The notes beneath the pieces were generated by a model. That model did no database searches. It saw only the letters and a list, made by a program, of their open reading frames with translations, and was not told the origin of the DNA. Shown piece after piece: positions 23,601-31,310 of a DNA stretch of 64,000 nt; the first letter of the stretch is position 1; the number at the start of each line of letters is the position of its first letter. The stretch comes from Pyxidicoccus caerfyrddinensis (GTDB taxonomy: Bacteria; Myxococcota; Myxococcia; Myxococcales; Myxococcaceae), in contig NZ_JAAIYA010000026.1 in assembly GCF_010894405.1 (NCBI RefSeq), forward strand, positions 1 through 64,000, read 5' to 3'. A program made the translations under genes and the position numbers.

Positions 23601-24234
23601 ACGAGGCGGCGATGCCGAAGTCCACGAGCACGGGCCGTCCATCCTCCCGGATGAAGATGTTCTCGGGCTTGAGGTCGCGGTGGACGAAGCCCTCTCCGTG
23701 CAGGTGGGCCAGCGGCGCGCAGAGCCCTCGCACCAGGGACAGCAACGCCTGGAGCGCGGGCAGGTCGACCCTGGGGCACGCGGCGGGAGGGGTCGGAAGG
23801 GAGGGAGGCGTCGCCACCGGGCCCGCCAGGGTTGCTTCGGTGGAAGTGGGCAGCCAGGTCCCGGTGGAGTCCACGGAGGAGGCTTCTGGGCGCCTGACCC
23901 ACCGGGGGACCTCGAGGCGGCTTCGCAGCGTTCCCCCCTCGAAGAGCTCCATCACGTAGAAGGGCAGGCCGTGGGAGAGGCCCTCGTCGAGGATGCGAGC
24001 AATGCCCGGATGGCTCAGCCGCCGGAGCGCGTGGATCTCCCGGCGGATGCCCGCGAGCAACACCTCGGAGGGAGTCCGCACCGTCTTGAGGGCCACCGGC
24101 ACGGCTTGCTCGCGGTGCTCCGCGCGGTAGACCACGCCCATCCCGCCGCGTCCGAGGAGGCCTGTGATGCGATAGGGCCCAAGGAGGGCAGGCAGCGCCT
24201 TCGCAAACTCAACCGGTCGGGACTGAGTTGTCAT
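20689..24234 (-). CDS. Ser/Thr kinase-AAA ATPase-TPR signalling protein
   Basis: A 1181-aa multidomain regulator. The N-terminal Hanks kinase (about 15-310) has GRGGMGVVYRAEH, ALKTV lysine, VHRDLKPENIFI catalytic loop and DFG; a Ser/Thr/Pro-rich insert sits before the catalytic loop. Next comes an AAA_16/STAND-type ATPase (about 350-720) with P-loop GESGVGKT and Walker B LLVLDDLQWAD. The last 450 residues are helical TPR-like repeats. This architecture is typical of large myxobacterial kinase-ATPase regulators. It starts 18 bases after the FHA/sigma-54 activator and ends 61 bases before the 183-aa gene, so it probably controls that locus. FHA domains bind phosphothreonine, so the kinase and activator may form a pair. 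Confidence 0.92.
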   Translation of the reverse strand: MTTQSRPVEFAKALPALLGPYRITGLLGRGGMGVVYRAEHREQAVPVALKTVRTPSEVLLAGIRREIHALRRLSHPGIARILDEGLSHGLPFYVMELFEGGTLRSRLEVPRWVRRPEASSVDSTGTWLPTSTEATLAGPVATPPSLPTPPAACPRVDLPALQALLSLVRGLCAPLAHLHGEGFVHRDLKPENIFIREDGRPVLVDFGIAASFSGAASREELVAEGRIMGSVAYMAPEQLLGELVDARADLYALGCILYECLVGRPPFIGSGAGSIVFQHLNEAPVPPSHHVEGIPEELERLVLRLLAKRPDARPGYAEDVAEALGALGAGGEERQGLPRPRSYLYRPGLEGRAGPLEELEHALEQLRQQQRGQLILLEGESGVGKTRLALELALLATRQRLRVVTGQCAPWSMTAPEQSRAAVPLHPFRPLLQLLADRCRARGAAEAERLLGTSGRWLALFEPSLAELPWVKEQPEPPVLPPAAARQRILEALRAALLGLTWEQPLLLVLDDLQWADGLSLAFLEVLVARGGEPGLLILGTCRLGETGAELTALLSAPGARRIALGRLDTGSVGSMVAGMLALRESPVSLVDFLADSSSGNPFFIAEYLRAAIDEGLLARDRTGMWHLRQPGEGADLMARQVPLPRTLAELIVRRLSTLGGDGQRLVESASVLGREFDGTLLPTLAGLAETAALDALGELRRRQLIEETALGRLRFVHDKLREISYERLALERRRALHLGAACLLEARAQDVPEALPELGHHFSQAGLHDKALLYLGRAADRARATYANGEAIRLYQAALQEVPAPSGWDEGGQTPALPLHEALGDVLALVGRHEEARESYARALERTAPEHGLELARLHRKTGKAWEIHHAHDEALSAYLAAEQALGTPPTEGAEAWWNEWLHIQIEQLAVHYWTARLEVMEALSRRIEPTVERYGTPLQRARFFEVRVQRNLRAERYLASAETVRFARDYQGASEASGDPDERAEAGCVLACVLLWHGALEEAADRMLATVEQARRMGDVALEVRGLTYLTQIHRRRCAVEATRDCAERSLRAAGAGKMTSYAGAARANLGWVALREGRPEDAERHCKAALQLWGTTSLIYPFEWMALLPLALLELRSGRPADAALRVARLLQSAQQRLPDTLAAALQEAQATWDSGREDVAGAAIERALQEAERAGYL

Positions 24235-24252
24235 TCGACTCACCGAGCAGGA

Positions 24253-26133
24253 CTAGGGCTTCTTGAGCCCCAGGACCTTCATCCGGTAGGACAGGGTCCG
24301 CACCGGAATTCCCAGACGCTTCGCGGCCTCGCTGCGGTTCCAGCCCGTCGCCAAGAGCGCCTCCTCGAGGAGGTGCGCTTCATAACTCCGCATCTGCTTG
24401 CGGGCCGGGGTTGCTTCTTCCCACTCGAGCCCGGGCGCGGCCGACCCGGTGGGAGCCGGCGCGGAAGCAGGGCGCTTCGCAGTCTCCGCTGCCTGCACCC
24501 GCACAGGCAGATCGCCGGGAGCGAGCAGTGCTCCACGTGCGACCACCACGGCGCGCTCGATGGCGTTCTTCAACTCGCGCACGTTGCCCGGCCAGGAGTA
24601 GGCCCGCAGCAGTTCCAGCGTCGCGGGCTCGAGCCCCTGCACGTTGCGGCCGTTGCCCTCGTTGGCGAGCCGCAAGAAGCGGTGCACGAGCGGCTCGAGC
24701 TCGTCCAGGCGCTCCCGCAGCGGCGGAATGGCCAGGAGGATGGCGTTGAGCCGATAGTAGAGGTCCTCCCGGAAGCTCCCGGCCGCCACCATGCCCTCGA
24801 GGTTCCGGTGCGTCGCGGCGATGACGCGCACGTCGACGGTGAGCTCCTTGCTGGCACCCACCCGGCTGAAGGCGCCGGTCTCCAGCACGCGCAGGAGCGC
24901 CACCTGCGCCGCGAGCGGCATCTCACCGATTTCATCGAGGAACACGGTGCCGCCGTGGGCCTCCTCGAAGACGCCCTGCTTCAGCTGACCCGCGCCGGTG
25001 AAGGCCCCGCGCTCGTGACCGAAGAGCGTGCTTTCGACGAGTTCCTTGGGGATGGCGCCGCAGTTGACCCGCACCATCCGCTGAGCGCGCCGAGGCCCCT
25101 CGTCGTGAAGAAAGCGGGCCAGCACCTCCTTACCCGTGCCTGTCTCTCCCTGAAGGATGACCGGCACGCGCGAGGCCGAGACCTGACGTGCGGTCGCCAG
25201 CAGCGCGCGCATGGCGGCGCCGGCGATGAGGGAACCCTCGGCCCCGGTGCTGCTGTCGAACCAGGGCGCCGTCGAGGTCACCTCCACGGGGTGTTCGGGA
25301 GCGGCGCGGTTGGCAGCCGCGCGCGCCAGCTCGACGAGCGCCTCCACCGTGTCCGCGGCACCGGGGTACAGGGAGACGCCCACGACGAGCGGCGTCCCGG
25401 AGCCAGGAGGCGCGGTGGCGATGGCGCGCGCGATGCGCACCGCCTCCTCGGGCCCGGCCTCCGGGAGCAGGAGCTGCACGGCGTCAGCGCCATAGGGAGC
25501 CATCCGGTCCACGGGCCGCAGCTGGCCGTGCACGCGCTCCGCCCAGCGGTGGACATGCTCTTCGATGGAGGGAGGAGCGCCGTCCCTCCGGGCCCGGGCG
25601 GCGCGCACCACGAGCAGCGCGAAGGGGCGGTGGAACTGCCGGGCTCGGGTGGCTTCTTCCTCCACCGCGCGCCGGAAGGGCTCATCTCCCTCGAACCGGA
25701 GCGACTGCCCCGCGCGGCCGAGCGCGTGGAGCCGCACGCACACCCCTCCGAGCCGCAGCTCGTCACCGATCTCGAGGAAGGCTTTCTCGATGCGCCGGCC
25801 GGCGATCCACGAGCCATTCTTCGAGCCGAGGTCCTCGACGGTGATGCGGTTGTCGGAGAGCAGGAAGCGCGCATGGACGCGCGAGAGGCGGCGATCGTTG
25901 ATGCGCAGCACGGAGGGTTCCGCGCGCCCCAGGGTCAAGGGAACCTCGGGCGTCAGCAGCCCCAGCTCGACGCCGCTCTCGTGGTGGACGACGACGGCGA
26001 GCCGCTGCGCGTCTCCCTCGGCCCGCCCCACCTCCGCGCCAGTCGAGAGGGTCTCGGTTTTTGTGCCGTCAGACGCCTGCCGTGGATGCCCTGCGTGCAT
26101 GACCGGTCCCCGCCCCAGAGTGCCGCCACTCAT
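24253..26133 (-). CDS. FHA-domain sigma-54 activator (enhancer-binding protein)
   Basis: A 626-aa activator. N-terminal FHA domain (about 45-135: LGRAEPSVLRI, LSRVHARF, LGSKNGSWI) for phosphothreonine binding. A middle part (about 150-300) resembles a degenerate GGDEF-like domain. The sigma-54 AAA+ domain (about 310-545) has Walker A GETGTGKE, the sigma-54 contact loop GAFTGA, and Walker B-like FLDEIGEM. A Fis-type helix-turn-helix ends the protein (GWNRSEAAKRLGIPVRTLSYRM). It would drive sigma-54 transcription on a kinase signal, plausibly from the kinase encoded just downstream. I took the ATG at 26133, with GGAGG about 11 bases before it; a start at 26172 is possible. Confidence 0.92.
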   Translation of the reverse strand: MSGGTLGRGPVMHAGHPRQASDGTKTETLSTGAEVGRAEGDAQRLAVVVHHESGVELGLLTPEVPLTLGRAEPSVLRINDRRLSRVHARFLLSDNRITVEDLGSKNGSWIAGRRIEKAFLEIGDELRLGGVCVRLHALGRAGQSLRFEGDEPFRRAVEEEATRARQFHRPFALLVVRAARARRDGAPPSIEEHVHRWAERVHGQLRPVDRMAPYGADAVQLLLPEAGPEEAVRIARAIATAPPGSGTPLVVGVSLYPGAADTVEALVELARAAANRAAPEHPVEVTSTAPWFDSSTGAEGSLIAGAAMRALLATARQVSASRVPVILQGETGTGKEVLARFLHDEGPRRAQRMVRVNCGAIPKELVESTLFGHERGAFTGAGQLKQGVFEEAHGGTVFLDEIGEMPLAAQVALLRVLETGAFSRVGASKELTVDVRVIAATHRNLEGMVAAGSFREDLYYRLNAILLAIPPLRERLDELEPLVHRFLRLANEGNGRNVQGLEPATLELLRAYSWPGNVRELKNAIERAVVVARGALLAPGDLPVRVQAAETAKRPASAPAPTGSAAPGLEWEEATPARKQMRSYEAHLLEEALLATGWNRSEAAKRLGIPVRTLSYRMKVLGLKKP

Positions 26134-26319
26134 AGCAGGAAAGCCTCCGGCCTTCAGGGAGGCCCGGGGCACCTTGCCGGCACCACGGGGCCGCCCCCTG
26201 CGCCTCGCATGGCTGTGTTGAGGGCACTTGCCAGAGGGGGATGAGGGATGAACCTTCAGCCCCCCCTGGTTGCGGACGCTCAGGGCTTGCCGAGGTGCGT
26301 CCAGCAGGCGGGCCGAGAC

Positions 26320-26400
26320 TCAGCTCCCCGTGTAGGCGCGCTCAAGGCCAGCGATGTCGATCTTCTGCATTCCGAGCAAGGCGCACCGCGGCTGCTTGTT
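26320..26400 (-). pseudogene. VOC/PhnB-type protein, C-terminal scrap
   Basis: The frame KQPRCALLGMQKIDIAGLER, then AYTGS and stop, matches the end of VOC-family (3-demethylubiquinone methyltransferase-like) proteins, which characteristically end in xMxKIDIxxLxxAYxG. Only about 25 residues remain. It lies between the activator gene and a carbohydrate-binding scrap in a 650-base stretch of debris. Confidence 0.5.
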
Positions 26401-26444
26401 GGGAGGGGGCCGGACGTCCACCTCCGTCCAGCGCAGCCGTTCTC

Positions 26445-26750
26445 ATGTTCCACCACTCGGGCCTGGACCTGTCCCTCTACCAGTCCATGGAGCTGTGGGT
26501 GCACGGCGGCTCCGCCGGTGGCCAGGCGGTGCGGCTGGTCCTCCATGACGGCTCGCAGGCGCTGGGCAGCATCCGGCTGGACACGGCGTTGGGCGGCCCC
26601 ATCGCCGCGGGCAGCTGGCAGAAGGTGAGCATTCCCCTCAGCAGCCTGGGCATCAGCTCGGGCACCCTGCAGGACCTGTACTTCCAGGACGACTCGGGCG
26701 CGGACCAGCCCGTGGTGTTCCTGGATGACATCTCGCTCATCCCCCGCTGA
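26445..26750 (+). pseudogene. carbohydrate-binding-like domain fragment
   Basis: A frame of about 100 residues ending at 26750 with no credible start of its own. LDLSLYQSMELWVHGGSAGG, AVRLVLHDG, GSWQKVSIPLSSLGI and QPVVFLDDISLIPR are typical of a beta-sandwich module attached to secreted glycoside hydrolases or lipoproteins. The upstream part of the parent gene is missing. From 26751 to 26894 another scrap on the minus strand reads ARHGFLFLGDSGEGTVTAF before a stop, possibly the end of a beta-propeller. Confidence 0.5.
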
Positions 26751-26894
26751 GCCCTGCTACCGGGCCCCATGGCCGGAGCGTGGGGGCCTTGCGGCGGGTG
26801 CGCTACGGCGACTCGCAGGTGAAGGCGGTGACGGTGCCTTCCCCGCTGTCGCCCAGGAATAGGAATCCGTGGCGCGCAGCCTCTACCGCGGGCC

Positions 26895-29798
26895 TTATTC
26901 CGGCTCAGGCACCGCGAGCCTGCTGGCCGCTTCGGCCTCGAGGTCTTCCGCGTTCAGCAGCAGCACACGCAGACCGAAGCTGTCGCCAACCACGGCCCGC
27001 CGGCCGTCCGCGCTGAACTGGCAGAAGTCCAGCAGTCCCATCAGCGACTGCGTCGCACGTGGCCGCAGCTCGCCCCCCGGGGCATCGAGCTCCCACACCT
27101 CTGCGACGGCGCCCTCCGGCAGGCCCACGAGCGTGCCGGCATCGTCGAGGCACACGGCGGACAGGCCTCCCGTGCCGCTCATGGTGCGCGAGGCTCGCAG
27201 CTTCCGCTCGGGCACCGACCAGACCTCGATTGCGGGCAGGGGGTTGAGTAAGCGCGAAGGGGGTTTGACGGCCGAGGCCAGCGCCAGCGTGTGGCCATTG
27301 GCCGAGAACGCCATCGAGCGCACCAGGTAGGCGGTCCGCGTCCGCATCAGCACCTTCGCCGCCGACACATCCACCACGACGACCTCCGGCCCTCCGGGCG
27401 ACATGAAGGATGCCGCGAGCGTCCTGCCGTCCGGCGCCAGCACCAGGCTTTCGGCACAACTCGCGGGCAGATCCTTCACGTCCAGTGGCGTCAGGGCCTG
27501 TCCCGAGCCGGCGAACAGCCTCCCCCGGCCCACGGAGACGGCCAGCGCATCCGAGCCTCGCGCGAGCGCGGCCTGCCGCGAGCACCCGCCAGACGCCGCG
27601 GGGAAGTCCAGCCGCTTCTGCGGCTCACCCCCGGGCCAGCCGGTAGAGCCCCAGAGCGCGTCGCGAGTCGCGATGTCGATGCCGCCGTCCGTGCCTTCTC
27701 GCAGGCGCAGCGCCTGCACGGCTCCCGCGACGTGCAGGGCCGTCAGCCGCGCCGCGGACCGCAGGTCCCACAGCTCGATGTCGGTGCCCTGCGGCAGGAA
27801 ACGCGTCCGGGTCGCGACCACGGCGCGGGCGGCCTCGCGGTCGGCGACGGCGGTGGCCACCTCCGCGAGGAGGTGTGACGTCCTGCCCTGGCGCGAGAGC
27901 AGATCGCCCCAGATTCGCACGCGGCCATCACTCGCCGCGGTGACTCCCGACGAGCCGGGACCGAGCGAGAAGAAATGCCAGATGTATTGGGGATGATAGA
28001 AGCGGGCCACCTCCTCGCCGCTGCCGATGTCCAGCAACGAGGCCCAGTGCTCCGTCCCCCCGGACATGCGGTGTACGGCCAGCAGCCGGTGCCCATCGGC
28101 GCTCACCGGCAGCCGGTCTCCCGCCGGGAGCGTGCCGGTCAGATAGGCCTCGTGAAAGCCCAGGCCGTCCGCCTGGACGAACAGCTGTTTCGGCTGGTGC
28201 CAAGCCTTGTACAGCCCATCGGCGGTGTGGGCGAGGAGCCAGCCCCTGGACGTGACGGCCAGCGCATCCACGCGCGCCAGCGGGAGCTGCTGCAGCAGCG
28301 CACCGTCGGAGAGACGGCGGATGCCAATCATGCCCCGGTAGGCGCTGATGAAGAGCTCGCGCCGCGAGTCGAACACCGCGGGCGGCGCCGCCCCGGGCGG
28401 GACGTCGTCCTCGGAGAGCGGCTCCCCCCAGATGCACTGGGGCTGCGTGCCCGCCCGGTTCCGCCAGACCTCGAGCGCGCTGCCGCTGCCCACCAGCAGG
28501 CTCTCGCCACGCTCATCAAAGCCGAGCGCCGAGATTGCCTTGTGCGGGGTGGCCCCGGGGTTGATGAAGCCCTCGAAGGCCACCCCTCCATCGGGATGCC
28601 GCGCCATGACCGCGACGTGGCCTTCGCCGGTGCCAACCGCCATCCACCTTCCGTCCGCGGAAAGCGCCATCCGCGTGACCTCCACCTGCAGGTGGATGGG
28701 GGGACGCTCGCTCCAGCGCGTGCCCTCCAGCACGCGGATGCGGGTGCCGGCCGCAGGAAACTGCCGGGTGGCGGCGACCAGGGCTCCATCGCGGTCAAAC
28801 GCCAGCTCCATGATGTCCTCCAGGACCTCCAGCGGATGGGTCAGCACCACCTTGCGCTGCCGCAGGTCGACCACGCAGAGCCGTTCCGACTTCCCGATGG
28901 CGAGGAAGCGGCCCGTGCCATCCAGCGCGGCGACGTGGGGCGTGCAGTCCGTCTGGATGTCCGCGAGCAGGGGCGTCAACACCGTCAGGGCCGCGCGCAG
29001 CGGCTCCTCCATCAGCAGGCCCTGGTGCTTGCGCAGCGCCTCCAGCCCCAGCCGCACCGCCAGGTCCGGAGCCGCTGGCCGGCCGCGGCGTACGCCATCG
29101 GCCGTCGCGGCCAGGGCCTGCGCCTCGGCCACCCGGGCGCTCTCCGCCGCACGGGCCTGGAACCCGGCGGCCACGGCGACCAGCAGGACGAGCAGCGCGG
29201 ACAGGCCCGCTACGCTCCAGCGCGCGAGCGTGTTGCGCCCGGTGAAGTCCTTCTCGGACTCGATGCGGCGCAGCACTTCATCCGCGGGGGCGGGCGGGTC
29301 CAGCTGCTGTGCGCTCTCCACCAGCCAGGTCTTGCCGGCCAGGCCGGGCCAGGTCTCCGGCGTCACCGTGCCGTCGACGTTGATGACGATGACGCGCGTC
29401 CGGTGCTTCAGGTACGTCTCGATTTCACGCCTCACCCACTTGCCCTCGGCAGGGTCCGCGGCGAGCGGCGTGCCCACGACAATCAGCAACTGGCTGCGGC
29501 GCAGCGCGCGTTCAATCTGCTCCGGAAAGTCGCCGCTGGGGGATATCTCCGTGACGTCGCGAAAGCAGGCCAGGTCCTGGGAGCGCAGGTGGTGCTCCAG
29601 CGCCAGTGCATAGCTAAGCCCGTCCTTGCGCTTGTAGGAGATGAAGACGTCATAGCCAAACAGCCATGCACGAAGACGGGCGAAGAACCCGGTTTCCAGC
29701 GGCTGGGACGGCGGGGCCGCGGCCGCGCCGGGGACCACGTTGGAACCTTCGCGATGGCTGGGACGGAGCATGCGAGAACCTGGACCGGGGTTGGACAT
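26895..29798 (-). CDS. TIR domain-TM-beta-propeller protein
   Basis: A 967-aa protein. After a Pro/Ala-rich N-terminus comes a TIR domain (about 45-180): YDVFISYKRKDG box 1, then LRRSQLLIVVGTPLAADP and WVRREIETYL with the conserved W and E region. One membrane helix follows (about 205-230, SALLVLLVAVAAGFQA). Then comes a leucine/alanine-rich helical linker and about 680 residues of WD40-like strands (LALSADGRWMAVGTGEGHVAV type units). TIR domains can hydrolyse NAD, as in many anti-phage systems, or act as adaptors. The membrane-anchored TIR-propeller build suggests a sensor with an external or scaffold propeller. Start uncertain: 29798 or 29771. The gene before it was destroyed by insertion sequences. 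Confidence 0.85.
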   Translation of the reverse strand: MSNPGPGSRMLRPSHREGSNVVPGAAAAPPSQPLETGFFARLRAWLFGYDVFISYKRKDGLSYALALEHHLRSQDLACFRDVTEISPSGDFPEQIERALRRSQLLIVVGTPLAADPAEGKWVRREIETYLKHRTRVIVINVDGTVTPETWPGLAGKTWLVESAQQLDPPAPADEVLRRIESEKDFTGRNTLARWSVAGLSALLVLLVAVAAGFQARAAESARVAEAQALAATADGVRRGRPAAPDLAVRLGLEALRKHQGLLMEEPLRAALTVLTPLLADIQTDCTPHVAALDGTGRFLAIGKSERLCVVDLRQRKVVLTHPLEVLEDIMELAFDRDGALVAATRQFPAAGTRIRVLEGTRWSERPPIHLQVEVTRMALSADGRWMAVGTGEGHVAVMARHPDGGVAFEGFINPGATPHKAISALGFDERGESLLVGSGSALEVWRNRAGTQPQCIWGEPLSEDDVPPGAAPPAVFDSRRELFISAYRGMIGIRRLSDGALLQQLPLARVDALAVTSRGWLLAHTADGLYKAWHQPKQLFVQADGLGFHEAYLTGTLPAGDRLPVSADGHRLLAVHRMSGGTEHWASLLDIGSGEEVARFYHPQYIWHFFSLGPGSSGVTAASDGRVRIWGDLLSRQGRTSHLLAEVATAVADREAARAVVATRTRFLPQGTDIELWDLRSAARLTALHVAGAVQALRLREGTDGGIDIATRDALWGSTGWPGGEPQKRLDFPAASGGCSRQAALARGSDALAVSVGRGRLFAGSGQALTPLDVKDLPASCAESLVLAPDGRTLAASFMSPGGPEVVVVDVSAAKVLMRTRTAYLVRSMAFSANGHTLALASAVKPPSRLLNPLPAIEVWSVPERKLRASRTMSGTGGLSAVCLDDAGTLVGLPEGAVAEVWELDAPGGELRPRATQSLMGLLDFCQFSADGRRAVVGDSFGLRVLLLNAEDLEAEAASRLAVPEPE

Positions 29799-29820
29799 CG
29801 TGCGGACGGGCGGCCTCCGC

Positions 29821-30036
29821 TCAGAAGCTGCCGGACAGCCCGCCCATGAAGCCACCTCGCGGTGCCGGCGCCACCACGGGCGCCAGCAGCAACCCCGGCT
29901 CGGGGCGCCTCCGGGGCTCGGCGCGCGGGCCCGTGGAGGACGAGGAGCCGGACAGCTCTAAGCCGATGATGGCGCCCAGCATCCCGGCCGCGGGGACGCT
30001 GAGGAAGACCAGGTCGTCCTCATTCCTGGGGAAGTA
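29821..30036 (-). pseudogene. C-terminal remnant of a gene cut by an IS3 end
   Basis: The frame begins abruptly at the IS3 end and reads NEDDLVFLSVPAAGMLGAII, then a Ser/Pro/Arg-rich stretch and PRGGFMGGLSGSF before TGA. A single hydrophobic helix followed by a Gly-rich tail suggests the end of a membrane or envelope protein. It lies 22 bases upstream of the TIR gene on the same strand and was probably its operon partner. No family recognised. Confidence 0.5.
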
Positions 30037-30190
30037 TGAGATTGGGCTTGCCCCGTTTTCGTTGGACAGGTTCGTCAAGCTGCTGCACGCCGGGTCGAGG
30101 CGTCCCGCTCGTACTGCTCGGGGCTGACATAGCCCAGTGCGGAGTGCCTGCGGCGGCGGTTGTACCACGCCTCAATGTACTCAAACAGCG
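30037..30190 (-). mobile_element. IS3-family end with orfB C-terminal fragment
   Basis: On the minus strand the frame reads ALFEYIEAWYNRRRRHSALG, then YVSPEQYE and AAA before TGA (30075-30077). This is the C-terminus of an IS3-type OrfB (IxxWYNxxRxHSALGYxSPxxYE). The following bases contain TGTCCAACGAAAACGGGGCA, typical of an IS3 inverted repeat, ending near 30037. Everything upstream of the last 38 codons is replaced by the IS1380 remnant. Confidence 0.75.
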
Positions 30191-31250
30191 CCCGCCACAC
30201 CGGGCACGGACAGAGGGCTGGTGTCGTAGCGTAGCCAGCAGGGGCTCTCCGTGCACAGCTGTTCGGCGATGCGAGCGAAGAGGTTTCGCACCGGAGCCGC
30301 GGCGCTCAGCGACAGCACGACGCGGCGGACACTGACGCGCACGAGGGCGGCGGACACTGACGCGCACGAGGGCGGCGACCTTCAGCAGGCGCAGCCGGAG
30401 GCTGCCAGCCTGAGCTCTCTCCATCTCGGTGCCCCGCAGGCCGAAGTGGCGCAGGAGGTTGAGGAGCACGTAGGCCACGGAGGCAAACCACAGACGCAGC
30501 TGGTTGGCGCGAAGCGTATGGGCGCTGGTCCGGTCGGCGAAGAGGCCCAGCTGCTGCTCCTTGATGCGGTTCTCCATGTCGCCTCTGGCGCAGTAGAGCT
30601 CCTCGTAAAGGGACTGCGCCGGGTACGTCTGCTCGCAGAAGGACGTGACGACGAAGCGCGGGTTGTGCTTGTCACCCAGCCACTCCGCCTTGGCCACCAC
30701 GCGGCGCTCCCGCGTCCAGGAGTCGCGTGTCTGGTAGCGCAGCTCGCAGTAGGCGCGCGTCGGCGCGCCGTCGCGTTCCTCCTGCGACACCGCGCGCACC
30801 AGCTTCAGGTCCGCCGCAATCATCTGCTCCAACCGCTTGTTGCGGGCCAGGCGGAAGACGAAGTCGACGCCGGTGTCCTCGCACCACGCCATGAGGTCAT
30901 CTCTGGCGAAGCCCGAGTCGGCGCGCAGCACCAGCTTGGCGTCGGGCCAGCGTTCGCGAATGCGGGCCACGATTCGCTGCACCTCCTCCATCGCCCCCGC
31001 GGCCGCGTCGATGCCAGAGGTGCGCAGCTTGGCGGCCAGCAGGAAGTCGCCCGCGAAGATGTAGAGCGGCATGTAGCAGTAGTTGCCGTAGTAGCCGTGG
31101 AAGAAGCGCCCCTCCTGGGTGCCGTGGATGGGGTCGTCGGTCGCGTCCAGGTCCAGCACCACCTCGCGCAAGAGCCGTGGGTGGGCGTCCAGGAAGGCGT
31201 CGACAAAGAAGTGCTCGATGGCCTGCGCGTGGTAGATGGAAAGCCTTGAG
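30181..31250 (-). pseudogene. IS1380-family transposase, 5'-truncated and frameshifted
   Basis: The frame starts without a start codon (SGEFSRLSIYHAQAIEHFFV) and continues LDLDATDDPIHGTQEGRFFH, LRADSGFARDDLMAWCE, CELRYQTRDSWTRERRVVAK and QLGLFADRTSAHTLRANQLR. This is an IS1380-type DDE transposase without its first hundred or so residues. Near the end a 25-bp tandem duplication shifts the frame. After removing it, the normal tail VRRVVLSLSAAAPVRNLFAR and CWLRYDTSPLS is restored, with a stop at 30181. Non-functional; it abuts the histidine kinase gene on one side and the IS3 scrap on the other. Confidence 0.85.
30322..30377. repeat. 25-bp tandem duplication in the IS1380 remnant
   Basis: The unit GGACACTGACGCGCACGAGG plus five bases is present twice, with identity running over 56 bases at a period of 25. 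As 25 is not a multiple of 3, it breaks the reading frame. Confidence 0.85.
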
Positions 31251-31310
31251 AACTCTCCACTTATCGGTCGGTCGCTACGCGGTGTTCCCTCTACCCGTGA
31301 TCGATCCGGG

